64,000 nucleotides of DNA from Tistlia consotensis USBA 355 (GTDB taxonomy: Bacteria > Pseudomonadota > Alphaproteobacteria > Kiloniellales > DSM-21159), in NCBI RefSeq assembly GCF_900177295.1, contig NZ_FWZX01000001.1, forward strand, positions 248,001 to 312,000, written 5' to 3'. Positions 52,772 to 61,587 of this stretch are shown here, piece after piece. Each line of letters opens with the position of its first letter. Within the stretch, counting starts at the first letter, position 1. Under the pieces are notes generated by a model. The model was not told where the DNA came from. It saw nothing but the letters and a program-made list of their open reading frames with translations, and ran no database searches. The position numbers and the translations under genes were made by a program.

Positions 52772-53544
52772 AGCGTCACCCCCAGGTGCCGCGTCCACAC
52801 CAGGCCGGCGTCGGTGTCGCCGCGCGGCAGGTACTCGGCGCCGACCCAGCCGGCGTAGCCCAGCGAATCGAGCCGCTCGAAGACCGCCCGATAGGCGATC
52901 TCGCCCTCGTCGGGCTCGTGGCGCGACGGCACCGCGGCGATCTGGACGTGGCCGATGATCGGCAGGTGCCGCTCCAGCCTGGTCAGGATGTCGCCCTCGG
53001 TGACGCCGACGTGGTAGGCGTCGAACATCAGCTTCACGTTGGGCCGGCCTAGCTCGGCGATGATCGCCGCCGCCTCGCCGACGGTCGAGTAGAAGTAGCC
53101 GGGCTTGTCGCGCGGGTTGAGCGGCTCGAGCAGCAGGGTCAGCCCTTCGGCCTTGGCCGCCGCCGCCTCCAGGTTGCGCAGCAGGGTCTCCCGCGCCGCC
53201 GCCTTCTGCTCGGGCGGCACGACTCCCGCCATGCAGTGGATGGCGACCGCGCCGGAGCCGCGGCACCAGGCGACCGACTGGTCGACCGAAGCCTGGAAGT
53301 CGGCTTCCCGGCCCGGCAGCGCGCCCAGGCCCGACTCCCCCTTCGCGGCATCGCCGACCACGGTGTTGATGCCGAGCAGGGTCAGGCCCAGCCGGGCGCA
53401 GGCCGCCTTCATCTCGGCGGCCGGCGTCTCGTAGGGCCAGTGCAGCTCGATCGCCCGGAAGCCGGCGCGGGCGGCCGCCTCGACCCGCTCGAGCAGCGGC
53501 CGGCCGGGCCAGAGGAAGCCGAGGTTCGCGGAGAAGCGCGGCAT
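52768..53544 (-). CDS. otnI: hydroxypyruvate isomerase / 2-oxo-tetronate isomerase-like TIM barrel
   Basis: A 258-residue xylose-isomerase-like barrel. MPRFSANLGFLWPGRPLLERVEAAARAGFRAIE at the start, the metal ligands in LLLEPLN, LMFDAYH, GHVQIA and VGAEYLP, and the length all fit the Hyi/OtnI family. OtnI converts 2-oxo-tetronate to 3-oxo-tetronate in erythronate catabolism. The gene lies 4 bases after the DenD-like dehydrogenase, the enzyme that makes that substrate in described pathways. Hydroxypyruvate isomerase is the alternative. Confidence 0.8.
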   Translation of the reverse strand: MPRFSANLGFLWPGRPLLERVEAAARAGFRAIELHWPYETPAAEMKAACARLGLTLLGINTVVGDAAKGESGLGALPGREADFQASVDQSVAWCRGSGAVAIHCMAGVVPPEQKAAARETLLRNLEAAAAKAEGLTLLLEPLNPRDKPGYFYSTVGEAAAIIAELGRPNVKLMFDAYHVGVTEGDILTRLERHLPIIGHVQIAAVPSRHEPDEGEIAYRAVFERLDSLGYAGWVGAEYLPRGDTDAGLVWTRHLGVTL

Positions 53545-53548
53545 CTCG

Positions 53549-54538
53549 TCAGCCTCCGATCCTGCCGCCGAGCTCGTCCTCGACGTGGGCGCGGATGATC
53601 TCGTCGAAGGCTGTCTCGGCGCGGAAGCCGAGGGCCAGCGCGCGCTTCGTGTCGAAGTTGCGCGGCCAGCCGTCGACGATGCGCACGATGGCGGGGTCGG
53701 GCTCGCGGCGGATCAGCGCCGCCACCCTGTCGCCGGCGACCCGGCGCAGCGCCTCGATCTCCTCGCCGACCGTCGCGGTCAGGCCGGGCATGTTGAGGTT
53801 GCGGCGCGGCCCGACCTCGGCCAGGTCGAGACCGGCGGCGTGCAGCAGGAAGCCGACCGCGGCGCGCGGGCTGGCGAACCAGTGGCGCACCGACTCGTCG
53901 ACCGGCAGCACCGCCTCCTGCCCGGCCAGCGGCTCGCGCAGGATGTTCGAGAAGAAGCCCGAGGCGGCGAGGTTCGGCCGGCCCGGCCGGATGCAGATGG
54001 TCGGCAGGCGGATGCCGATGCCGTCGAGGAAGCCGCGCCGGCTGTAGTCGGAGAGCAGCAGCTCGGTGATCGCCTTCTGGGTGCCGTAGCTGGTCAGCGG
54101 CGTCTGCAGGAACTCGTCGCCGATCGCCTCCGGGAAGGGCGCGCCGAAGACCGCGATCGAGGAGGTGAAGACGACGCGCGGCTTGTAGGGCTGCGCCTGG
54201 CCGGCCAGGCGGATCGCCTCGAACAGCAGGCGCGAGCCGTCCAGGTTGACCCGGTAGCCCTTCTCGAAGTTCTGCTCGGCCTCGCCCGAGACGACGCCGG
54301 CGAGATGGAAGATCAGCGCCGGCCGCTCGGCGACCAGCCGCTCGGCGGTGCCGGGCTCGCTGAGGTCGGCGGTCGCGGTGTCGACCGCGCAGGGGGCCGC
54401 GGCCGGCGCCTCGGGCGCCACGACGTCGACCAGGGAGAGGCGGGAAATCCCGCGGCCGGCGACCTTGCCGTCGGCGAGCAGGCGGCCGCTCAGCTTGCGG
54501 CCGATCATGCCGGCGGCACCGATGATCAGGACATGCAT
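53549..54538 (-). CDS. denD: NAD-dependent epimerase/dehydratase-family protein, D-erythronate dehydrogenase-like
   Basis: A 329-residue extended SDR. The cofactor motif is GAAGMIGRKL (residues 7-16), with Asp38 selecting NAD, and the active site is Ser127, Tyr151 and Lys155 (TSSIAVFG; SYGTQKA). AGVVSGEAEQNFEKGYRVNLDG is typical of the DenD group. DenD oxidises D-erythronate to 2-oxo-tetronate. The frame to 54601 is longer; MHVLIIGAAGMIG is the natural start. The matching kinase (OtnK) and decarboxylase (OtnC) are not in the window. Confidence 0.82.
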   Translation of the reverse strand: MHVLIIGAAGMIGRKLSGRLLADGKVAGRGISRLSLVDVVAPEAPAAAPCAVDTATADLSEPGTAERLVAERPALIFHLAGVVSGEAEQNFEKGYRVNLDGSRLLFEAIRLAGQAQPYKPRVVFTSSIAVFGAPFPEAIGDEFLQTPLTSYGTQKAITELLLSDYSRRGFLDGIGIRLPTICIRPGRPNLAASGFFSNILREPLAGQEAVLPVDESVRHWFASPRAAVGFLLHAAGLDLAEVGPRRNLNMPGLTATVGEEIEALRRVAGDRVAALIRREPDPAIVRIVDGWPRNFDTKRALALGFRAETAFDEIIRAHVEDELGGRIGG

Positions 54539-54566
54539 CGAACCTGTGGTCCTTCTTACCAGAGGG

Positions 54567-56534
54567 TCAGGCGAGACGGACGCGGGCGACCGCGTAGGCA
54601 TCGAGCGTCAGGGCGCCGGGATCGGCGGGCGCCGACAGCCGGTCGGCGAGGCCGCTGTCGCCGGCCGCCTCGACGAAGCGCTCGGCATCGAGCAGCGCGA
54701 CGCCCCTCGCCGCCGCCGGCAGGCTCACTCGTAGCGGCTCGGCGGTCAGGTTCGCAAGCCAGAGCTCGCGGCCCTCGGCCGTCTCGACGGCGACGCCCTG
54801 CAGCCGGCTCGGCGCCGGGCTGTCGAGGGTGCTGAGCGGCCGGCCGGCCAGCCGCGCCAGTCCGCGCACGACGTGGAAGGCCGGGTAGAGCGCGCCCTGC
54901 CGCTCCCAGCCGGGGGTCGGCCAGGGCTGCGGCGTGTGCACCAGGCCGAAGGGCCCGGTCGTGCCGCCGACCGCGATCGCCTCGGCGCCGCCGGCCGCGA
55001 AGCGGCTGTAGTAGCCGAGCGTCCAGGCGGCGTTGAACAGGCCGCGCTGGCGCGGGTCGTTGAAGTTCATCGCCTGGCGGAGGTTGTCCGGATTGTCCAT
55101 CGGCGCCGCGCCGTAGGGGTTCTGGCGCATGCCGATGGCGCTCGGCCCGACCGAGACCGGCAGCCCCCCGGCGATGGCCCGGGCGCTCGCCGCGATCGCC
55201 GGCAGCGATTCCAGCCCCTCCATGGCCGAGCGGTCGTCGCCGGCATGGACCAGGGCCGAGGTCGTGAAGCTCACCAGGTCGATGAGAGCGGTCGGCGGCC
55301 GCTTGCGGTTGAGCTCCGTGAAGTAGCTGAACATGCCGCCGCCGAGGCGGGCCTTCGGGAAGGCTTGGCGCGCCGCCCTGAACAGGGCCTCGGCGTCGGG
55401 CGCCGGCGGCCAGACGCTGCCCGGCAGGGTGCACTTGAGGTCGGGCGCCGGCGACAGCAGCACGACCTCGAAGGGCGAGCCGAGCGCGGCGACCGTCTCG
55501 CCGAGCGCCGCGACCTCCTGCCCGGCCGCCTCGACCGTCGCGATCACGGCCTCCAGCCAGGGCGTCGCGCCGAGCCGGGCGGCCAGCGCCGCCGAGCGCT
55601 CCAGCGCCGTCCGGTCGTGGCCGCGGCGCGGGTCGTAGTGGCAGACGAGGTGACCGGCGCCGGCCTCGGCGAGGGCGGCGGCGACCGCCCCGCTCGGCCC
55701 GATCTCGTCGGGGTCGAGGCCGAGGCCGAGCGACGGCGCCGGGCCGAGCGCCGCGCCGATCGTCACGGCGAGCGCCTCGCCGCCGGCGGCGCGCGCCGGC
55801 GCCCGGCCGGAAATCGTCAGGGTCACCGACTGCTCCAGCCTCGAGCCGGCCTCCAGGGTGTAGGGCCAGGGCTTGGCGAGCGGCCGCACGTAGGTCTTGT
55901 AGGAGGCGTCGGTCCAGTTGCGCTGGTCCTCCATCTCGTAGGCCTCGCCCTCCAGGCGGCAGGCGACCGTCAGGCCCGGCGCCGCCTCGTGGGTCAGGCA
56001 GCGCAGGTCCATCATCGGCTGGACCGGATCGATCAGCTCGGGAAAGCGGCCGGCGACCCGGCTGCCGTCGACCTTCTCCATCTCCACCGCCAGGCCGGCG
56101 AGCCCGGCCGGATGCAGCACGACGAAGCCGGTGCGGTTGGTGACGAAGTCGCTGAGCGCCTCGCCCTGGGCGCGGAAGGCGAGGCCGTCCTCCCGCCCCT
56201 CGATCACCGCGCGATAGCGGAAGGCCTGCCCGGCGTCCTTCGTCACCGCATCGTAGCTGACCCGGAAGCGGCCCTCGACCTGATCGATCTCCAGGTTGGC
56301 GATCTCGGGATCGTAGGTGCCCCAGTTGCGGTCGCGCACGATGAAGGAGACGGCACGCAGCAGTTCGAGGCCGTCCAGGCGGATGTAGCGCAGGTTGCCG
56401 GCCTCGAACTCGGCTGTCAGACGGCCGGCGCGCAGCAGCAGCGGCGGCGCCACCTGCTGCTCGGTGCCGTAGAGCCGGATGGCGCGGGACGGTTCACCGC
56501 GGGACGGTTCACCGCGGGACGGTTCTGGGGCCAT
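54567..56534 (-). CDS. putative D-apionate lactonase-like protein (glycoside hydrolase-like)
   Basis: A 655-residue protein with no signal peptide: an N-terminal beta-rich domain (about residues 20-240), a TIM-barrel-like middle (CHYDPRRGHDR, GGGMFSYFTELNRKRPP, SVGPSAIGMRQNPYG) and a short C-terminal beta domain (LWLANLTAEPLRVSLP). From memory this resembles the ApnL lactonases that open apionolactone in D-apiose catabolism; I cannot verify this and leave the symbol blank. The genomic setting, between a sugar ABC importer and an acid-sugar dehydrogenase, agrees. AAGGAGGAAGG precedes the ATG. Residues 4-17 consist of repeated EPSRG units. Confidence 0.62.
   Translation of the reverse strand: MAPEPSRGEPSRGEPSRAIRLYGTEQQVAPPLLLRAGRLTAEFEAGNLRYIRLDGLELLRAVSFIVRDRNWGTYDPEIANLEIDQVEGRFRVSYDAVTKDAGQAFRYRAVIEGREDGLAFRAQGEALSDFVTNRTGFVVLHPAGLAGLAVEMEKVDGSRVAGRFPELIDPVQPMMDLRCLTHEAAPGLTVACRLEGEAYEMEDQRNWTDASYKTYVRPLAKPWPYTLEAGSRLEQSVTLTISGRAPARAAGGEALAVTIGAALGPAPSLGLGLDPDEIGPSGAVAAALAEAGAGHLVCHYDPRRGHDRTALERSAALAARLGATPWLEAVIATVEAAGQEVAALGETVAALGSPFEVVLLSPAPDLKCTLPGSVWPPAPDAEALFRAARQAFPKARLGGGMFSYFTELNRKRPPTALIDLVSFTTSALVHAGDDRSAMEGLESLPAIAASARAIAGGLPVSVGPSAIGMRQNPYGAAPMDNPDNLRQAMNFNDPRQRGLFNAAWTLGYYSRFAAGGAEAIAVGGTTGPFGLVHTPQPWPTPGWERQGALYPAFHVVRGLARLAGRPLSTLDSPAPSRLQGVAVETAEGRELWLANLTAEPLRVSLPAAARGVALLDAERFVEAAGDSGLADRLSAPADPGALTLDAYAVARVRLA
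56484..56525. repeat. 15-bp tandem repeat inside the lactonase-like gene
   Basis: GCGGGACGGTTCACC occurs twice in full (56484-56498, 56499-56513) and a third time for 12 bases (56514-56525). The unit length is a multiple of three, so copy changes add or remove an EPSRG peptide near the N-terminus without breaking the frame. Confidence 0.9.
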
Positions 56535-56587
56535 GGGCCTTCCTCCTTCTGCCGTGTCGCGGGGCGGTCCGCCCTCGCTTTGTCGTT

Positions 56588-57595
56588 TCAGCGCTCCGAG
56601 CGCGCACGCACCAGCCGCTCGACGAGCAGCGCCATGATGATGATCGAGCCGATCGCCGAGCCCTGCCAGAAGGGCGAGACGCCGAGCAGGTTCAGGCCGT
56701 TGCGGATCATGACCATGATCAGCACGCCGATCAGGGTGCCGACGATCGAGCCGCGGCCGCCGTAGAGGCTGGCGCCGCCGATCACCACGGCGGCGATCGC
56801 GTCGAGCTCCATGCCGTTGCCGGTCAGCGGGTCGACCGAGAGGATCTGCGCGACCGAGAAGGTGATCGCGACCGCGGCCAGGGCGCCGGACACGACGTAG
56901 GGCAGGATCGAGTAGAACAGCACGCCGAGGCCGGCGGCGCGCGCCGCCTCCTTGTTCGAGCCGATCGCGTAGATCGTCCGTCCGCCCTTGGTGTAGGTCA
57001 GGTAGCCCCAGGCCAGCAGGTAGGCGAAGCCGAGGAACAGCACGTTGGTCGGGATGCCGAAGACGTCGGTGTAGACGATCGACGAGAGGTCCGAGGGGAA
57101 GCCCGAGATCGCCGTCTGGCCGGAGAAGATGTAGGCGAGGCTGCGCCCGATCGCCATCATGCCGAGCGTCACGACGAAGGCGGCGAGGCGGAAGTAGCCG
57201 ATCAGGATGCCGGAGACCAGGCCGACGCCGGCGCCGGTCAGGACGCCCAGCAGGATCGCGACCGGGATCGGATAGTCCTTGAGCGCGAGGCCCAGGACGA
57301 TGCCGCTCAGCCCCGCGACCGAGCCGACCGACAGGTCGATGCCGCCGGTCAGGATCACGAAGGTCATGCCGATCGAGAGGATGCCGATGACCACGGACTG
57401 GTCGAGGATGTTGAAGATGTTGCTCTCGGTCAGGAAGTAGGGCGAGAGCAGCGACAGCACGGCGCCGATGACCAGCGCGAGGCCGAGCATGCGCAGCTCG
57501 AGCGAGGTCGCGAGCTGCTTCAGCAGGCGGCCCTCGCCGGCCGCCGCGGCGGATCTCCCGGGGCTGCGGGCGGGACTGCGGGAGGTCTCCGTCAT
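56588..57595 (-). CDS. sugar ABC transporter permease, RbsC-like
   Basis: A 335-residue permease of the ribose/xylose-type family with 8 to 10 helices. GMTFVILTGGIDLSVGSVAGLSG is the most conserved stretch, and YAIGSNKEAARAAG the ATPase-contact loop. The ATG at 57595 follows the ATPase stop by 4 bases; an ATG at 57616 is in frame but would overlap that stop. It forms the channel of the Rbs-type importer. Confidence 0.92.
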   Translation of the reverse strand: MTETSRSPARSPGRSAAAAGEGRLLKQLATSLELRMLGLALVIGAVLSLLSPYFLTESNIFNILDQSVVIGILSIGMTFVILTGGIDLSVGSVAGLSGIVLGLALKDYPIPVAILLGVLTGAGVGLVSGILIGYFRLAAFVVTLGMMAIGRSLAYIFSGQTAISGFPSDLSSIVYTDVFGIPTNVLFLGFAYLLAWGYLTYTKGGRTIYAIGSNKEAARAAGLGVLFYSILPYVVSGALAAVAITFSVAQILSVDPLTGNGMELDAIAAVVIGGASLYGGRGSIVGTLIGVLIMVMIRNGLNLLGVSPFWQGSAIGSIIIMALLVERLVRARSER

Positions 57596-57599
57596 CGGG

Positions 57600-59504
57600 T
57601 CAGCCTGCTTCTGCATTGAGCGCTTCGATCCTCTCTCTCACCCGCTCGGCGGCGGGCCGGGCGGCCTCGCCCGGCAGGGTCAGGCCGATCCAGCCCAGGT
57701 CGTGGCCGCGCCGACTGGTGACCGGCACCAGCAGGGTCGCGCGGCTGCCGTCGGGCTCGGTCACGAAGTCGCCGCCGCGCCGCGCCAGCGCCGCCGGGAT
57801 CCGCGTGTCGGCCAGGCGCTTGGCCTCACCCGCGGCGAAGCCGGGCGCGGCCGCCGGGTCGGCGACGACGCTGTTGAGGCAGAGCAGCCGATCCTCGTCG
57901 AGCAGGGCCCAGAAGCCGACGCCGCCGCACTCGCCGGACAGCGCGGTCAGCACCTCGGTGTTGCGGGTCATCGAGGTGCGCGGCGCAGCCAGCAGGGTCA
58001 GCTTCTCCTCGTCGAGCAGGGCGCTCGGCAGGTCGGCGATGGCGTTGCCGTCGCTCATCACCACGACCCGCTCGCAGACGCCGAGCAGCTCCTCGAAGTC
58101 GGAGGAGATCACGACCACCGCGACGCCCTCGTCGGCGATCCGGCGCAGGATCCCGTAGATCGCCTGGCGGGTGCCGATGTCGACGCCCTTGGTCGGCTCG
58201 TCGAGGATCAGCACCTTCGGCTCGAGCAGCAGCCAGCGCGCGATGATGATCTTCTGCTGCATGCCGCCGGAGAAGTTCAGCATGTTGGCGTCGAGCAGCC
58301 GCTCGGCGGGCAGGCCGAGCGCGGCCATCAGCTCCTCGACCTTCTGCCGCCGCCTGCGGTAGCCGAGGCCGAAGCCCCGGTGCGCGCCGAGATGGGCGAG
58401 CAGCAGGTTCTCCTTGACCGAGAGGTCCGGCACGATGTTCTGGACCCGGCGGTCCTCGGCGACGAAGCCGATGCCGGCGCGCACGGCGTCGGCCGGCTTG
58501 CGCGGAGCGATCTCGCGGCCCTCGAGGCGGATCGTGCCGGCGCTGCGCGGGCGCAGGCCGAAGATCGCCTCGGCGGTCTCCGAGCGGCCGGCGCCGACCA
58601 GCCCGCCGAGCCCGAGGATCTCGCCGCGCCGCACGAAGAAGGAGACGTTGCGCACGGCCGGCGGGGCCGCGAGGTTCTCGACCGAGAAGACCGCGGGCGC
58701 CCGCTCGTCCTCCTCCTGCAGGCCGGGGGTCGCGTAGAGCGCGCCGATGTCGCGGCCGACCATGTGGCGGATCACCTCGGCCTGGGTCAGGCTCGCCGTC
58801 GGCTGCGAGGCGGCGACGGTCGCGCCCTCGCGCATGATCGTCACCCGGTCGGTGATCGCGAAGACCTCCTCCAGGCGGTGCGAGACGAAGATCAGCGCGC
58901 GGCCGTCGTCGCGCAGCTTCGCCATGATGTCGAACAGCCGCTCGACCTCGGAGGGGCTGAGCGAGGCGGTCGGCTCGTCGAAGATGATCAGGTCGGCGTC
59001 GAGCGCCAGGGCCTTGGCGATCTCGACCAGCTGGCGCTGCGCCGCCGAGAGGCGGGCGACCTCGCGGTCGAGCGGCAGCACGTGCTCGTGGCCGAGGTTC
59101 GCGAGCAGCCCGACGGCGCGGCGGCGCATCGAGCCGTAGGACAGCAGGCCGGGCCGGCCGAGCTCGGGCAGGAAGATGTTCTCCAGCACCGAGAGGTCCG
59201 GCGCCAGGCTGGTCTCCTGCATCACGATGGCGATGCCGGCCTCCAGCGCCTCGCGGGTCGAGCGGAGCGCGAGCGGCCGGCCCTTGTAGACCAGCCGGCC
59301 GGCGTCGCGCTGGACGTGGCCGGAGATCACCTTGGACAGGGTCGACTTGCCGGCGCCGTTCGCGCCGAGCAGGCCGTGCACCTCGCCGGCGCGCAGCTCC
59401 AGGTCGGCGCCGGCCAGCGCCCGGGTCCGGTCGAAGGTCTTCTCGATGCCGGAGGCGACGAGGATCGCTTCCTCGCCGTACCCGGCGACAGCCGCGGAGT
59501 TCAT
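57600..59504 (-). CDS. sugar ABC transporter ATPase, RbsA-like, with an extra C-terminal domain
   Basis: A 634-residue double ATPase, about 130 residues longer than RbsA. The first nucleotide domain has GANGAGKST, LSAAQRQ and LIIFDEPTAS; the second has the usual degenerate GGLVGAGRSE, FSGGMQQK and VLILDEPTKGVD. From about residue 505 an additional segment appears (TRNTEVLTALSGECGGVGFWALLDED, RATLLVPVTSRRGHDLGWIGLTL) that reads like a small GAF-type sensory domain. This is not found in E. coli RbsA. It may tie transport to an intracellular signal. Confidence 0.9.
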   Translation of the reverse strand: MNSAAVAGYGEEAILVASGIEKTFDRTRALAGADLELRAGEVHGLLGANGAGKSTLSKVISGHVQRDAGRLVYKGRPLALRSTREALEAGIAIVMQETSLAPDLSVLENIFLPELGRPGLLSYGSMRRRAVGLLANLGHEHVLPLDREVARLSAAQRQLVEIAKALALDADLIIFDEPTASLSPSEVERLFDIMAKLRDDGRALIFVSHRLEEVFAITDRVTIMREGATVAASQPTASLTQAEVIRHMVGRDIGALYATPGLQEEDERAPAVFSVENLAAPPAVRNVSFFVRRGEILGLGGLVGAGRSETAEAIFGLRPRSAGTIRLEGREIAPRKPADAVRAGIGFVAEDRRVQNIVPDLSVKENLLLAHLGAHRGFGLGYRRRRQKVEELMAALGLPAERLLDANMLNFSGGMQQKIIIARWLLLEPKVLILDEPTKGVDIGTRQAIYGILRRIADEGVAVVVISSDFEELLGVCERVVVMSDGNAIADLPSALLDEEKLTLLAAPRTSMTRNTEVLTALSGECGGVGFWALLDEDRLLCLNSVVADPAAAPGFAAGEAKRLADTRIPAALARRGGDFVTEPDGSRATLLVPVTSRRGHDLGWIGLTLPGEAARPAAERVRERIEALNAEAG

Positions 59505-59545
59505 CGACGTCGGGTCCTGCCCAGCGATCCTGCCAAGAAGTCCCG

Positions 59546-59581
59546 CCCGCGGCCGGCCGGAAAGGCTCGGCCGGCCGCGGG
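59546..59581 (-). promoter_or_regulatory. intercistronic hairpin between sugar-binding protein and ATPase genes
   Basis: A perfect 14-bp stem (59546-59559 with 59568-59581) and 8-base loop lies 38 bases after the binding-protein stop. It is the strongest of the hairpins that follow binding-protein genes in this window. Confidence 0.7.
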
Positions 59582-59618
59582 GGAACAGCTTACGCGACGA
59601 AGCGGCACCGGCGGCGCG

Positions 59619-60605
59619 TCACTTCATCTCGTTGGCGAAGACCGTCTCCTTCACGGTCGGCAGCAGCTTCTCGATGTTCTTCGAGGTGACCACCAGGATC
59701 GGCACGACGATCTCCTTCTTGGGCGTGCCGCCCTTCAGGTGCTCGACCATGGCCTCGGCCGAGCGCTCGCCCATCAGGTAGGGCTGCTGCATGCCGCTCG
59801 CGACGATCTCGTTCTTCTTCAGCAGGTCGACGAAGTCCGGGATGCCGTCGAAGGCGGCGACCAGGATCTGGCCCTGCCGCCGGGCCGCCTTGATCGCGCG
59901 CAGCGCGCCGATCGTCGGCTGGTCGGTCTGCACGAAGAGGCCGCGCATGTCCGGGTTGGCGGTCAGCATGTCCTGGGTGAACTTGAAGGTCTCCTCGGCC
60001 GTGTAGGACTGCATCTGCTGCAGGCCAGCCTCCTTGGTCTCGACCCCGCCGGCCTTGAGGCCGTCGCGGAAGCCCTTGGTGCGGGCCTGGCCGTTCTTGC
60101 GCGCCTGGGAGATCGTGATCAGGCCGACCGAGCCCTTCTCCCAGCCCTTCTCCTTCAGCGCCGCGGCCAGCGCCTCGCCGACGCCGTGGGCGCCCTCGTA
60201 GTTGTCCGAGATGATGAAGGAGACGTAGTCGCCGCTGTTGGTGCCGATGTCGGCGATCACCACCGGAATGCCGGCGCTCTTGGCGAGCGACAGCACGCTG
60301 GGCGCGGTCGAGCTGTCGGTCGGCGAGATGATGATGCCGGCGACGCCGCGGGCGACCGCGTCCTGGGCGTTCTGCAGCTGGGTCTGGGCGCTGTTGTGGG
60401 AATCCAGCGCCTGGTAGCTGTAGCCGTTCTTCTTGGCGACCGACTCGATGCCCTTCGAGAGATAGCGCCAGAACGGCAGGTCGAGGCCCGGCGTCAGGTA
60501 GACCAGCTCCTTGGACGCCGCCTGGGCCGGCAGGCTGCCGCCGAGACCGACGCCGGCTGCGACCACGAGGCCGGCCAGGGTGTAGGTGAAGATCCGTCTG
60601 TTCAT
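59619..60605 (-). CDS. sugar ABC transporter substrate-binding protein, RbsB-like
   Basis: A 328-residue periplasmic protein of the type I (ribose/galactose) binding fold. Signal peptide about residues 1-31 (MNRRIFTY then a hydrophobic run, ending AQAAS). LDSHNSAQTQLQNAQDAVARGVAGIIISPTD and AAFDGIPDFVDLLKKNEI are typical. The ATG at 60605 has GGAGG 6 bases upstream; another ATG two codons earlier sits on that site. A sugar or sugar lactone is the likely ligand; apiose is one candidate given the neighbours. Confidence 0.9.
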   Translation of the reverse strand: MNRRIFTYTLAGLVVAAGVGLGGSLPAQAASKELVYLTPGLDLPFWRYLSKGIESVAKKNGYSYQALDSHNSAQTQLQNAQDAVARGVAGIIISPTDSSTAPSVLSLAKSAGIPVVIADIGTNSGDYVSFIISDNYEGAHGVGEALAAALKEKGWEKGSVGLITISQARKNGQARTKGFRDGLKAGGVETKEAGLQQMQSYTAEETFKFTQDMLTANPDMRGLFVQTDQPTIGALRAIKAARRQGQILVAAFDGIPDFVDLLKKNEIVASGMQQPYLMGERSAEAMVEHLKGGTPKKEIVVPILVVTSKNIEKLLPTVKETVFANEMK

Positions 60606-60699
60606 GGTCATCCTCCCATGGTGCGGCCGCTTGATCGCGACCTTGCACGCTGTTGCTGCCGCCCTTCGCCGCGGCATCCGGCGCCCCTGCCCGGTTCGG

Positions 60700-61458
60700 T
60701 CACCCGGCGGGGGAGAGATCCGCCTCCTCGTCGAGAATCGACAGGGTGGTCGTGTAGATGCGGTCGAGATGCAGGTCGAAGGCGGCGACCACGGCCTCGG
60801 GGTCGTGGGCCTGCAGGGCCGCCAGGATCTTCTGGTGGTCGCCGTAGCTCTTCAGGATCGCGCCGGGCCGCGAGACCGCCTTGCGCCGGTGCTCCATCAT
60901 GTAGGCGTAGAGATCGCCGACGAAGTCGCCGAGCACCGGGTTGCCGCAGGAACGGTAGATCGCCAGGTGGAACTCCCGGTCGCAGATCAGGAAGCGCACC
61001 GGGTCGTCCTTCGCCTGGCGCTGCTGGGCCAGCGACTCCTCGAGCAGCTCCAGGGTCGGCGCGTCGATCGCCAGGGCCGCGTCGGCGACGACCCGGCGCT
61101 CGACCAGCAGGCGCGCGGCGTGGATCGAGCCCAGGTCGTAGCTGTTGATCAGCTTCGGCTCGCGCAGGCCGGTCGCGACCGGCCCGACCGCGGCGCTGAT
61201 CACCCGGGTCCGGGCGCCGTGCGAGATCTCGATGATGCCGTGGGCGGCCAGGATCTGCATGCCGCCGCGCACCGTCTCGCGGCTGACCCGGAAGGCGGCG
61301 GCCAGCTCGCGCTCGCTCGGCAGCACGTCGCCGACCTGCAGGATGCCGGAGGCGATCAGGGTCGCGACCTTGTCGGCGACGAGCTCGCGCACGCTGCGCC
61401 GCTCCACGCCGCCGCGCAGCTCGAGCACCTGTTCCAGAACGGAGAAGACCTGCTGCAT
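60700..61458 (-). CDS. FadR/GntR family transcriptional regulator
   Basis: A 252-residue GntR regulator. The winged helix (about residues 22-92) contains GDVLPSERELAAAFRVSRETVRGGMQIL; the C-terminal FCD domain follows (ICDREFHLAIYRSCGN; YGDHQKILAAL; FDLHLDRIY give the metal-site His residues). The ATG at 61458 starts at the conserved region; the longer frame to 61527 is poor in protein character. It is the first gene before the sugar-importer operon, 94 bases ahead of the binding-protein gene, so it probably represses that operon and itself. Confidence 0.9.
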   Translation of the reverse strand: MQQVFSVLEQVLELRGGVERRSVRELVADKVATLIASGILQVGDVLPSERELAAAFRVSRETVRGGMQILAAHGIIEISHGARTRVISAAVGPVATGLREPKLINSYDLGSIHAARLLVERRVVADAALAIDAPTLELLEESLAQQRQAKDDPVRFLICDREFHLAIYRSCGNPVLGDFVGDLYAYMMEHRRKAVSRPGAILKSYGDHQKILAALQAHDPEAVVAAFDLHLDRIYTTTLSILDEEADLSPAG

Positions 61459-61483
61459 CGCCCTGCCGCGAATAGGGTCTGTC

Positions 61484-61502
61484 CTGCTGGCCCGGCCAGT
61501 AG
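61484..61502. promoter_or_regulatory. weak operator candidate upstream of the FadR-type gene
   Basis: CTGCTGGC and GCCAGTAG form an imperfect 8-base inverted repeat around a 3-base centre, 26 bases upstream of the regulator start. In this GC-rich DNA such a match could be chance. Confidence 0.25.
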
Positions 61503-61587
61503 ACCAGTCGTTCCGCCAGCAGGCCATCGACGGCCCGGCCCTGTCAAGCGGCGCGATGGCGCAGCGCCCCGGCGTTCGCCCGAGAGG

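Noticed and set aside
56484-56525. Tandem repeat as a CRISPR-like array
   Set aside because: The units are directly adjacent without spacers and lie inside a reading frame.
57468-61148. Plus-strand open frame of 1226 codons across the sugar-importer genes
   Set aside because: Same shadow composition; the three minus-strand ABC genes below it have full motif support and ribosome sites.
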